DNA of 64,000 nt from Alectoria sarmentosa (lineage: Eukaryota; Ascomycota; Lecanoromycetes; Lecanorales; Parmeliaceae): contig WOGZ01000002.1 in NCBI GenBank assembly GCA_009733775.1, positions 186,001-250,000 on the forward strand. The letters are read 5' to 3'. Below are positions 1 through 10,400 of the stretch, piece after piece. Below the pieces are notes generated by a model that had not been told where the DNA came from, did not search any database, and worked only from the letters and a program-made list of their open reading frames with translations. Both the position numbers and the translations under genes were made by a program. The number at the start of each line of letters is the position of its first letter. Within the stretch, counting starts at the first letter, position 1.

Positions 1-1144
1 GAATCCTTTCACAAAGGCGGTAATTTCGTCAATATAAAAGCTGTACAGAGTGTCTTCATCCGTAAATCGTGGAGCCCCAACGTGCGTAGAATTTAGTTGT
101 ATGACCTCTTCATCTTCAAAAGGTGCCTCGGGGCTGCTCAGCTTTCCAGAGCGGCTATCCACAACGCATAGCCGGATGGTGGTCAAAGCTTCCCCACCCA
201 AGTCGTTCGTAGATAGAACAATCAGGTTCGTGTCCGTGGTTTCAACATAGCTGTATATCTTCACACCAAAAACACTGACAGCAAACCTATGGTTGAGCGT
301 CTGAATCAAGAGTCCAGAGTCAGCTTTGCCTGTTCAAGAAGGATTCCCAAGCCGTGAGACATATGTGAGGAGCAAACACTCCTTAGACACATCTCAAGGC
401 TTAAGGTTGTGGTTATGAAGAATTCTAGTCTCCAAAAATGCTTACTTCCAGATCTGTATTACGTAACAAGAAGTCGTGCCGAAGGGTTTCAGACATTTCC
501 CATTTCAGCCCCAAATGATTTTGCACAGTTTGGACGTATTCTGGTTCGGAGAGCACGCTTGAACCGTGATGCGGTGTGGAGAAGAATGTCACCCCGAGAC
601 AGCATGCTGCGATGCTGTTCTGGCCTTCGGCGGCGTTCTTGCTGAGTGCCTGCTTGACGACATTACCTCCTGTACTGTGACATATGAAGAGAATAAGCCG
701 TCGGTCTGTCCTTTGCGCTCTACGGTGCTCTTGAACGATTTCCAGAAAACGGTCTGCCCACTGCGCGACTCCGTAATCCGCGACCAGCGCCTCCCCAGCC
801 GCGAATTCCTCGGCTGATCTCTTGTGTACATGATCGTTCGGCCCTCGGGGCGGCTTGACCTCCAAGCTCCTTTGCTGACGTGTAAGGTGATCGTATAGGT
901 GGACTTGGGCGTCAGGGTATAGTCTGTCGTGCAGTACATAGTCAAGTCGGCGGTGTTCGAAACCAGCGCTGTCGGTCTGGCGTTCCCATGTCTTTCTTGG
1001 ATCAGCGCCAATGGCAGGTACGCATACAATACTGCGACGGGTCAGCGTTTGCGCTCCTAGAAGGCAAATTGTCCAGCCATACTCGACTTTGACTTCACCG
1101 TCTTTGGGCTTTGACAGCGACGAGAAGACAAAAGCCATGACCAA
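1..1144 (-). CDS. alpha/beta-hydrolase-like N-terminal module of a large, possibly NLR-type, protein (3' end outside window)
   Basis: Two exons are visible: 446-1144 (233 codons) and 1-300. An intron (301-445) has a GTAAGC donor and a CAG acceptor, and the frame continues across it. The gene leaves the window at its 3' side. Residues 40-53 (CVPAIGADPRKTW) match the oxyanion-loop region of SERAC1/PGAP1-like hydrolases. CHSTGG at 155-160 is a GHSxGG nucleophile elbow with Ser157 as the likely nucleophile, and FSTPHHG follows. In fungi such heads often precede NB-ARC, NACHT or repeat domains of NOD-like receptors. That architecture is inference, because none of it lies in the window. A TATA-like TATATATAGA (1161-1170, minus reading) is only about 17 bases upstream of the chosen ATG, so the true start may be later or the TATA may be fortuitous. 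Confidence 0.75.
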
Positions 1145-1906
1145 AACAGAGTCAAGAGTGTCTATATATACTCAGCATTATTACGCCGACAAAGCCAGCG
1201 ATAGAATGAAAGAAATCAAGATAACGTCGCAACATAGAGGAAGAAATGCAGCAGCTCAAGATTGCCAGACATATGAAGAAAGCAAGGAAATGGCATCCAA
1301 CAGAAGAGCTGGGGAGGGACGAGATCTGCCATCTGCAGCCTTGCGAGGTCTTTAGGGGGGCTATCTTCAGCCGCCAAAGAGCCCCTGGTGCCCCCTCCGC
1401 CCCCAAATTGCCTGAAGTGGCAGGTTATGCACTCCATCCTGCCAGAAATCACCCTAGACCCAGTCTATCGCCGGGCTGGACCGCCAGGCCAAGGCCATAA
1501 TCAGCGCGGGCGTTGCCCTGAGGCCCTTCCATTGGTTCAACTATTGGCTGCTTGTCGTTCAACGGCTAGAATCCCTCTCGCGAAGATTTTGAATTACGTA
1601 TTATTATTTGACAACATTATTATTGTTGGAGGAAGGCAGGGAGGAATGAACTGCATAAGCGAATAGAGTATATAAGTACATATGTACCCTGTACATGGGA
1701 AGAAGCACAGTCATGAACCCCGGAGAAATACGCCTTTAGGCGCATGTTCCCGCTATTGACACCCCACGCCACAGTCCTATTGTTGTTTGCTTCCATTCGA
1801 CCTCTTCACTTCTTTCCTGCAACCGGCCGTATGCCGTCAGCAGCCCGCCGTTAAAAATATACATCCATACATCCACATCATATTCTATACAACTATACCC
1901 CCAGCC
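1145..1906. other. divergent intergenic region between the hydrolase-like gene and EAF
   Basis: No credible coding sequence seen. A TATA-like TATATAAG lies at 1669-1676, about 230 bases upstream of the EAF start and in its orientation. Confidence 0.5.
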
Positions 1907-3150
1907 ATGGCTGCAACTGCCAACTTTCCCCAGATCGACCCGTCGAAGCCTGCCAAGTTCCATGTCACTATTAGCGAACAGCTGTTGCGAGAGGAGGGAC
2001 CACGCAAACGGCGGAAAGTCAACATTCAGCGTGCGCTGTACCCTCAGCTTATGTCTGACGAAGCTGATTGGATGTATTCAAAGTAAACCACAGGCCAAAG
2101 CTCTCGTCTTCGTCCACCAAATCCGTCATCACTCCTTCGTCGCAAGGTCGCGACAACGGCTACAGTCTCTCCCTCACGAATAGAGAAAATGGAGACATCT
2201 ATCTCTATAACGGCACCCAGCAAACCTCAGAAGCAGTCGCTTTGGTCTACGACCCAAACACTCAAGCCTTCACCCTCGACAAGATAGACACATCCTTCCG
2301 CTTCAACCTCCGCAGTACTCCCTCAAACCAAGACGCTGCCAGCTTAGCAACCCAGTATCCCCAGCTTGAAACCGGTCTCCCCACCCCCGAACATCTCGAA
2401 GACGACCTCTTTGACGAAGGTGCCGTGAATGACGACAAAGATCCGGCTCGTGAGGCTGATCCGAATAATCCCTACGACTACCGTCATTTCCTCAAACCTG
2501 CTCAACGGCGTCTCTCGCCAACACCTGAGTCGTCTCCCATGCTCAACCACAATTCAAACATCTCACCCATCCTCGCCGGCCATCCTCCGCGCCCTTCGAA
2601 ACCTAAGCACCGGTCTAAACCTCCACCGAGATCTCGACATCTCTCGCCCAACCCTCGAGAAGAAGCGGATGCTGATAATGAAGACAGCGAAAACGATGAT
2701 CCCTTAGAGATAATTGACGATTCGAAACCGAAGAATGAAAGACCATCGCGGCGTTTTCTTGCCGGTCTAAACGAAGGATTTCGTGGCGGCAGCGAACCGA
2801 GAAGTCTGAGATCTGTGGCTAGCTCTATGAGTCCTTCCATTCGAGGCGATATCTCCGATGAGGAGATAGGAGATAGAAAGAGCGACGCAGATGTTGAAGA
2901 GATAGATCTTGAAGACGGAAATTTAGAGTTCGAAAGCCATGGTGCTGCGGAGCAAAAGGTAGAGACGCCGGGAAACGGGTGGGACGATGAGGATGAAGGA
3001 GACCTGTTGGAGAAAGAGCTGGAGCAGGAGCTAGAACGGCAGGCTGATCAGGACGCTGGTGCTGGGATGGTGAATGGCACGAATGGCGTGAACGGCACGT
3101 ATACCAACAGAGTAGTGGAAGAGAGCTCCGAGGAGAGCGAGGAGGAATGA
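1907..3150 (+). CDS. RNA polymerase II elongation factor, EAF (ELL-associated factor) family
   Basis: Exons 1907-2030 and 2084-3150 give 396 residues. EAF proteins bind ELL and stimulate Pol II elongation in the nucleus. The EAF N-terminal domain covers about residues 12-130: a short IDPSKPAKFHV start, then NHRPKL right after the intron, then GYSLSLTN, YLYNGTQQT and FTLDKIDTSFRFNL. The rest is low-complexity, Pro/Ser-rich, then strongly acidic, ending SSEESEEE, as in acidic transactivation-type tails. The intron (2031-2083) is inferred because the frame must shift. It has a weak GTGCGC donor, a good CTGAT branch-like site and an AAAG acceptor, so the junction is the least certain part. The gene ends 50 bases from the convergent COG8 stop. 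Confidence 0.85.
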
Positions 3151-3199
3151 GCCAGCAAAGCGTTGCTGTTAGAGCCAGGCTCTCGTCTGATAGTCGAAC

Positions 3200-4678
3200 C
3201 TAAGCGTTCAACTTTGGCGACTTCATCCCATCTCCCAAACCAAAAGCCTTCCCACTGCGGACACTCCCACCACCGCTGGCCAGACTTTCCAGTTTGCCGG
3301 CCAGAACCCGATGCTTTTTCATCACGTCCACCCACTCTCGATCTCCCTCGTCCTCATCTGCATTCTCATCGTCCTGTCCCAGATCAGCTAATAGCAAGCT
3401 AAAATCCCCACCTAATCTCCCCAAACTCCCAGCACAATACAGCACCTGTGTCAACAAGCTCTCGCGGGATGATTTATCCCTCACGTTGGGCAAATATTGT
3501 TTTAGTGTTTCCGTGAGCAGGCCAACGAGATGCAATGGAAATGTTGAGAGGGCAGATGGTAAGGGCGAGAGAGGATCCTGCTGCTGCTGGGTTGGAGTAG
3601 ATTGAGGTGCAGACACACTTCTCAATCCAAGTGATTTGAACTTCAAGCCCCAGTCCTCTGTGGCTGAGGTGTCTGGACCGGAGGAGAAGATGCTTTTATA
3701 CATTGAAACGATGGCGAAAGATTGTTCGCGGAAGATCTCAATGTAGCGCTTCAAGTAGCGCTCCGTTTGTTGGCCGCCGGACCAAGCGTCGTTGGTAGTC
3801 TTTTTAGCAGCGGAATTGCTCACTCGAAGGCGTATCGCAGTCTCCTGTTCTGCGAGATCTCGGAGAGGGTCAAGTGCCGAGAGCATAGAAACCAGAGTTG
3901 CGAGACGGCAGACCAGGAATAGCGCACCTAATGTACCTTCCCGGCTGTTGCTATCTCCGTCCATTTCCGGAGCTACTCTTCGAAGCCATCCGACTGTTCG
4001 CATCCCCGCTGCTAGTTTGATATTCTGAGATCGTAGACTTGCAATCAAGTTTGAAGTCATCTCTTGCATAGCCTCTTCCGTCTGCTGGTAAATTGAGCTC
4101 ACGAGCTGAGAGTCCTGGTAAAGCAAGTGTAGTCGCTTGATGTGCGAGTGAAGGTCCAATGCCGAAGCATAGTTGACCATGTTCGAAGATCCCTGTGCCG
4201 TAGAGGATGATATAGCGGAGGCGAGTAGCGTAGGCAGATCCAGTATATCTGACAACCGGTCCACATTCCTAGCCATCAACAAAGCTTTCTTCCGCCTGTC
4301 CAGGACCTCATTCTCAGCACTCCTGCTGTATTTTTCCGAGAAAGCCACCGCTTGCTCGTCAAGTTTTGGTATCTCTTTTCGCAGACTTTCTGCTTCTGCT
4401 GCTAACTGTGGTAGGCTTGTGCCTAGACTCGAAAGGTGGTCCGATGATGCGACTATGGCGGAATTGGATCTGGCTGAGAGCGACTGTAGAGATAAGAGAG
4501 TAGTATGTGATGCCTGTGCCAGCGATTGGGGCTCCGTGGATGTCAGAGAGGCTAAAGGTAGTGTGGAGAGACGATTCAGGTACTTTGCTGTGACCTGGTC
4601 TGACACACTGGGGACCGAGCGTGGAGAGGCAGGTGTGTCGAAGTAGGGTACCAAAAGCTCGTACAACGGATCCGCCAT
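3200..4678 (-). CDS. COG8: conserved oligomeric Golgi complex subunit 8 (Dor1 family)
   Basis: Single exon, 492 residues. COG8 is a lobe-B subunit of the COG tether for retrograde vesicles within the Golgi. The N-terminus (MADPLYELLVPYF) and the helical Ser/Leu-rich first 150 residues match the Dor1 family: a heptad-like segment around residues 85-130 with LRKEIPKLDEQA, then NVDRLSDILDLPTLL, and a conserved ALDLHSHIKRLHLLYQDS stretch. A mid-protein GWLRRV is followed by helices with YLKRYIEIFREQSFAIVSMYKSIF. Length fits fungal Cog8. The 248-bp gap to the divergent PRKRIP1-like gene suggests a shared bidirectional promoter. Confidence 0.9.
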   Translation of the reverse strand: MADPLYELLVPYFDTPASPRSVPSVSDQVTAKYLNRLSTLPLASLTSTEPQSLAQASHTTLLSLQSLSARSNSAIVASSDHLSSLGTSLPQLAAEAESLRKEIPKLDEQAVAFSEKYSRSAENEVLDRRKKALLMARNVDRLSDILDLPTLLASAISSSTAQGSSNMVNYASALDLHSHIKRLHLLYQDSQLVSSIYQQTEEAMQEMTSNLIASLRSQNIKLAAGMRTVGWLRRVAPEMDGDSNSREGTLGALFLVCRLATLVSMLSALDPLRDLAEQETAIRLRVSNSAAKKTTNDAWSGGQQTERYLKRYIEIFREQSFAIVSMYKSIFSSGPDTSATEDWGLKFKSLGLRSVSAPQSTPTQQQQDPLSPLPSALSTFPLHLVGLLTETLKQYLPNVRDKSSRESLLTQVLYCAGSLGRLGGDFSLLLADLGQDDENADEDEGDREWVDVMKKHRVLAGKLESLASGGGSVRSGKAFGLGDGMKSPKLNA

Positions 4679-4926
4679 TGTTATGAATAGTCACCTCGAT
4701 TGGAAAATTGGAGGGCGAACTCTGGTCTACAGGCTTGAACCATTTGTGGGTTGTCGAGCTTGAAAGTAGGTCGGGAGATCCTCGGCGCCTAAAACACCGA
4801 AGTCCTTCGTCGGAGTCCTGTCGGAGTCGATGTTCTTCAGAGAACATTTTCTCAATTCGCAAATCTAACTCTCATCAAGGATTTCTAGTTATACCGTCTG
4901 CAGATATCAGTCACCACCTCCCGAAG

Positions 4927-5523
4927 ATGTCAGAGCCCATCCCAGAATCCATCCCCACCTCCTCGGACCCCCGCTCCAAACGCCCCCTCAAACGCCGCGC
5001 CCTCACCCCTGTCACACAACAAGCCTCCCAAGTCGACGCCCTCTTCGCCAAACCCGACCGCGACATCCCCATCCCCTCCTCCACCGCCCTCATCAAAAAG
5101 TCCATCCTCTCCGCCCCGCCTGAGATCGTCGCCAATGTCCAAGGATCCAGCGCCGGAGCGGGCAGTGGGGAGTTCCATGTGTACAAAGCGAGTCGGAGGA
5201 GGGAGTATGAGAGGGTGAAGATGATGGATGAGGAGGTGGCGAGGGAGAAGGCGGATGAGGAGTTTGAGAAAAAGAGGGCGGAGATGAGGAAGAAGGATGA
5301 GGAGAAGACGGGAAAGAATAGAAAGAGGCGGGATAAGAAAAAGAATAAAGGAAAGGATGGGGATGGGGAGGCTGAAAATGACAAGAAAGCTAAAAACGTG
5401 AATGGGAAGGCTAAGCTCGTTCGTGTTGCTCTGCCCGGACCGAAGCAGGATGAGGAGTCAGGGGATGAAATACCTGCTACGACCGCAGAAGACGTTGGGG
5501 TTATCATTCATGATGACGATTGA
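4927..5523 (+). CDS. PRKRIP1-like protein (DUF1168), spliceosome-associated
   Basis: Single exon, 198 residues. The ATG at 4927 is preferred over reading further upstream, because the family starts just before a proline-rich segment and the sequence upstream looks like 5' leader. The family hallmark GSSAGAGSGEFHVYKASRRREY at about residues 75-96 is present, followed by a long Lys/Glu-rich helix (about 97-150) and an acidic tail ending in HDDD. In human cells PRKRIP1 is a long-helix component of the late (C*) spliceosome. A nuclear splicing role here is inferred by homology. Confidence 0.88.
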   Translation: MSEPIPESIPTSSDPRSKRPLKRRALTPVTQQASQVDALFAKPDRDIPIPSSTALIKKSILSAPPEIVANVQGSSAGAGSGEFHVYKASRRREYERVKMMDEEVAREKADEEFEKKRAEMRKKDEEKTGKNRKRRDKKKNKGKDGDGEAENDKKAKNVNGKAKLVRVALPGPKQDEESGDEIPATTAEDVGVIIHDDD

Positions 5524-5810
5524 GGGCCGACGCAGGGACAGAAGCACATGTTTCAAACGGCTTTATATTCATTGAAGTTCATAAAAACACCCCGACTAGT
5601 AGACTACGGCAAAAGCAGTGGATCCGGCCCAGAACTCCAAGATGCCGGGATTGAGAGCGACGATGACTGCTTATCGGAAAGACCAAGACAACAAATGCCA
5701 TTCAGCTGCTCCCCGTAGCCCTATGGCCTGGGGTCACCTTGATTACTTGCAAAACAGGTACGGTAGCTTACCCTCCTGGTCAAATGCCGATGTTGACTTT
5801 TGGCTAGGAT

Positions 5811-6408
5811 TCATGGCATCATTTTTTCATTGACGATGACGAGGTTCCCACTTGACAGACTCTGATCTAGGCGTTGATGTATTGTTATCATTGCTTGAGA
5901 TAGCTTATGATACTGCATACTCCAGCTTTCCCATATCATGCCTTCACAATCTGCCATCAGCCACGTCTCGATATCCGCGTCCCCCTCAAACCTCTGCATC
6001 CCACCACTCTCCATCCTCACCCAAGTGCAGGTTGGCTTCGATTCTGGACTTGTCTCCCACTGGGTAGCTTCATTCCTAAGAGTAATCCGTTCCTGAACAC
6101 CTTCTTGTCAGCTTACTTGGACGAATGAGGAGAATCCAGAAGGCGGAGAACCTTACCAGTATTATTGTCCAGGTAGCCATGAACTGACCGTGGAGTCCAA
6201 CGGCAGATCCTTCTAAAGGCCTCTTCCAAGCTCTTACAACCGATAAAGGTGACGATAAGCTGACAGAGGACAGCACGATGGCGATGGATTTCGTACAGTA
6301 TGTAGAAAAATTGGTATGAGCATGGTATCAGTTCTGTCATAAGTCAGCAAAGTACATAATACTCAGGGAAGGACGGATACCTGTGTAAGTATCTTGCTGC
6401 ACTTCCAT
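5811..6408 (-). CDS. putative small spliced gene of unknown function
   Basis: Proposed exons 6381-6408, 6157-6333 and 5811-6067 encode about 153 residues. The first intron (6334-6380) has a GTATCC donor, a CTGAC branch and an ACAG acceptor. The second (6068-6156) has a GTAAGG donor but only a GAAG acceptor. The product starts MEVQQDTYTE and contains SLEEAFRRICRW, VHGYLDNNT and DADIETWLMADCEG. No family was recognised. Support comes from splice signals and codon continuity only, and the start codon is uncertain because the upstream frame stays open into the minisatellite. It could be a decayed gene. Confidence 0.3.
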
Positions 6409-6460
6409 TGACCACCTTCGTTGACAACTCGATCGACTGAGCACCCGGAAACAAAGACGT

Positions 6461-6850
6461 TGGTTGGGTGGGCAGCCCGGAACGTCGATAGAATTTTGGC
6501 GAGCGGGTATCGTAAGCAGCGGAAGTTGTCTGGGCGGATACTCCAAGTAGTGGAGCTGGTCGGGCAAGTACCCCGGACTGTGGAAGTCGGTTGGCTTGAG
6601 ATGGGTGGGTTCTGTTTCGGGAATGTGCAATCTGTTGGGTAACTACCCCGGCTCGTGGAGGTGCGTTGGCTTGAGCTGTTCCTGAATTGTACAACCTGTT
6701 GGGTAATTACCCTGGCTCATGGAGGTCCGTTGGCTTGAGCTGTTCCTGAAATGTACAACCTGTTGGGTAACTACCCCGGCTCTTGGAGGTCCGTTGGCTT
6801 GAGACGAATGGGAATTGTCCCGGTTTTCTGGGTGTCGTACTCAAATTGGC
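6461..6850. repeat. 64-bp minisatellite, three good copies plus degenerate flanking copies
   Basis: Near-identical units begin at 6633, 6697 and 6761 (period 64), each with TGTTGGGTAA(C/T)TACCC, TGGAGGT(C/G)CGTTGGCTTGAG and GCTGTTCCTGAA segments. More divergent copies start near 6461, 6557 and 6825 with altered spacing. The period is not a multiple of three, so this is unlikely to be a protein repeat. Confidence 0.75.
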
Positions 6851-6872
6851 GCATTGCCAGGGGCATTCCAAG

Positions 6873-7423
6873 CTAAGGAAGAAATTTTTCTATCAGCCAA
6901 AGGCCGGCCAGCAATTCTCCACCCCCTTTCAAGACAAAAGAATTCTCATCATCCAAAGTCAGAGTGCCAGCTGTTGTCTCACACGCGGGGTTATTGCAGG
7001 AGAAATTACTGGCCTTTGATTTGTCGTACTGCCGACGGTAGCAGACCGGGAAAACGTTGTCATCTTGTACTTCTGTGACAAGATATTAGCCACTGTTCAG
7101 AGGGATGATACCCGCAAGGGCCACAAGTATCCGGGCAATGATGACAAGGACGGCATACCTGTTGTTCCAGGTCCTTGCACCTTTCTCTGTCCGTGCTCGG
7201 CGGTAATTGTGTATTGGAAGCCGTCGACACGTTCTGAGTCCGGGGTAGGAGTCCCTCGGCAAGCGATGATAGCGGAGAGGAATACGTTAGCATTTGCTGC
7301 ATGGAAGTACAACTGCTGTGGTGTGAGACTTACTACCGTCGCAACAGCTTCTGCTTTGGGGTCGAGGGAGATGGCCTGAGCAAAGGGGTAACGGACGACA
7401 GCGAGAGACTTTGAAGCCTGCAC
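6873..7423 (-). CDS. putative small protein gene, 5' end unresolved
   Basis: Two exons are well supported: 7159 to about 7423, and 6873-7072. They are separated by an intron (7073-7158) with a GTATGC donor, a GCTAAT branch and a CACAG acceptor. The frame continues exactly across it and ends at a TAG. The downstream exon reads VFPVCYRRQYDKS, then FSCNNPACETTAGTLTLDD, then LLAGLWLIEKFLP. The upstream exon contains LYFHAANANVFLSAIIACRGT and VDGFQYTITAEHGQRK. No ATG was found in the open upstream frame, so at least one further 5' exon is needed. The Cys pattern and size suggest a small, perhaps secreted, protein. No family was recognised. Confidence 0.45.
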
Positions 7424-10400
7424 TGCAACGGTAAGATTCCGTGGAGGTGCTACATGATGCAGGAGTGCTTGAAGGAGTCTGATGGATCAAAGGAAGATTG
7501 GAGGGGTGGTCAGCAGGCAGAAAATTGGTGAGCGAGTGGTGTGGAAGAAAGAGAAAGTAAACAAATGGGAGATGCCTTCTCATGCACAAGCAGGCAAGTC
7601 TACAGACCCTCCTTCCCATGTTCTGCATGTTCTCGAAATCGAAGGTTTCGAAAGGCAGCTGCCAGCGTCAGGGACGGATTGTGGGAGGAGCACCCCAATG
7701 CTCCTTCCAGTACCGAATACCCGACCCATACTTGGCGATCCTACTGACAGTGCGGCATTCTACGATCTTCAGAGCTTACTTTCTAGGTCTATTGAAGGAG
7801 TGACCAGAGCAGAATGAAGGGCGGGAGTAGGGATTGTCTCTGCCAATGACTACATGGCATTCCGAAGTTCGATGGGCTACGATTCCGACTATACTGATTC
7901 TGTTACTACTACTACTAATACTACAACAAGAAGAAGAAGAAGAAAAGACGCATAAGTTCTGGCTGTCTTTCATGGCTGCAGATATCCCCACCGTACGAGT
8001 CGCTCATTCGCCAGTCTCAGCAGAGCGAAGTTCTCCTCCTTCTTCGCCATCCCCCCGGCATCGCGTGCTATCATTCTCAATCCTCAGCCGCCTGTCCAGT
8101 GCAAGAATAACGAATCCACTGTACACAGTCGCTGAACCACGCATTGCTTTCCCCCTTCTTTCCTTCCTTCCTTCCTTCCTTCCTTCCTTCCCTCCCTCCC
8201 TCCCTCATCCATGCAGCCTTTGATTCCCCATCTGCTCGTTCCACGCCAGCACTCAATCATTCCAAACCACTCTGTCCAAGAACCTGTGAGATCTTCCGCA
8301 TCTCCGAATAACAACGCTAGCGATAGGACCTTCCGCTGCGCCGCCCTTGCGGTGTCTCGTCTGAAGGACTGGGTCTGGGTCCGAGACGGGATTGAAAGCC
8401 TCAAAAGATGGATGGCCCGCCCGCCCGCACGCACGCACGGGGCTACAACTACTTTTATGGCACTTATTACGGACGACGGTCGGTTAGAGGATTGGCTTGA
8501 GAGGAGTACGCGACTATGGGAGATGAGTGCGATGATCACGCGCGTATTATTTCTGGGGGTTTGCTGGTTTGCGGGTTTTGTATCTTGAGGTCGAAGTAGG
8601 CGGAGGGTGCTTATTATCGACCAATTCTTGGGTCACTATGGTTGTTGTGTCGCTATTGCTGCGAGTGAGGTGATCGTGGTTAGTACGTAGGCGCTCTTTG
8701 GCAGATGATTTGCTTTTCCACTAATCACCCGTGTTTTTGCGTACTTTTTAACACATTTGGATATCATGTTGCAGCTAACTCAACATGCTCTTTTTTTTTG
8801 TCATACGCTAAAATTGTTGGACACTCCAATTCGTCAAAGCACCGAACATACTTGGATTGAGATTACATATAAGCCAGTAATGTCCCCATCCGTTCTACCC
8901 AATAACCATCTCACTATCCCGGAGACACACGAATCCCATCGCACGCCGGACCTGGCGGGGGGATGTATGGGAAGGGAGAGACGGTTGTAGTGAAAGGGAG
9001 TTCTTACATGATCCGTCCGCAGAGGGAGGAGTTTGTTTATTGGTGATTTGAAGGCCACATGGTAGCGAAAGTTCTGGTCGCTCCGGAGTCTTTGCTAGCG
9101 TGGCTGAGTCTCGGTCTCCCCCAAGGTCTTCTCTCAGTGGCCGTGTCATTCTGGCCACTTTGGCACTTGCATAGGTACGCTTGCTCGCGCGATGGAATTG
9201 AATCGTTGGCAGTTCCATTCGGGTTGAACCTGCAGCGGCGGGATAGAGTGAATTAGGCCAAACAACGCAAAAATACTTCCAAAATTGCCGCCGCTGGACA
9301 ACTTTCCATGATGTTGATCGCGTCTAGGTAAAAATTTGACAGGTATGGCCTGTTCGCATTTGTCAAAATTACCTGCCCGTCGAAACAGCCACTTGGTGAC
9401 TCGTGGCATCAGCCGAATGCCATGGTTCAAAATATTGCTGTGATGCGAGATGAACAGCGTAAATTCGTTTGGTTTCGGGTCAATGTGGACTTTTCCGGGG
9501 CGAAAGGGCTTGAATAGCACAAAGGCGGCGGACGTCAGAAGTCTTTCGGAAAGGCCTCATGCAATCCATAAGCCTCGCTCGCGGCCACTGCAGACAGACA
9601 GGCGGAGAATATTTGTGCTCGGAAAAGGGAAAGATGTCCTTTACGGTCAGGACTGTTTGGCCTACCGCGAGCGGGCATTTATTTCCCCCAGCCGAACAGA
9701 GGAGCAGACAGAGACGGAGCACACCACGGAAACTCGAGTTAGTGAAAAGTGAGAAAAAGCTTTTCTGTGATTCGAGCATTGCACACCTCTTCCCATCTTA
9801 TTGCGCACCTCTTCCTATCTTTGGAAGGAACACACTGGAGGTGAAATAAGGCAATCAGCGCAAATGGATGATTTCATGCTCGATGCTACCCTACTTTCCC
9901 ACTTGCTTCCAAGACTATTTTAAAATGTTCGACCTCAGCCCTGGTGCAAGCCTGTAGGCTCAGCGGTGGTACCAGTGTCACTTGCTCACCTAGTCAACAG
10001 TATGATCGTCTGGTACCCGTGGGTGGCCACATGGGCCACATGGGTTCTTTTTCAATCATTTCCTCGGGCTGTTCATTCTGGGCTGAAGTGTGTCGATCTC
10101 GTTTCACGGATTGGCCAACACGAGGTGGAGGTAATATATGGGAGGTAGGTGGTAGAATAGCTACCTTACTTATCTATCTTACTGTGCCTACTAGAGAAGT
10201 TAAAAATGAAAAGAGCCAGTAGGCAGGAGAGAGCGAAGAAATCCGGCAAAGAAAGTGAAGCAAAGCGTGGGTTGCCGTAGCCGGCGGCTGTGCCGAGAAA
10301 GGGCATACTTTACTTTATGGAGTAGGCCATTTCTGGTTTGCGACACATCTCATATGGTATCTCAGCAGATTAGGTAGAGCTCCCGTGTGGCTTGCTCTTA

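Noticed and set aside
8084..8539. 151-codon minus-strand frame with a GRKE-repeat tail
   Set aside because: The tail is the translation of the TTCC/CTCC microsatellite and the rest lacks protein character.
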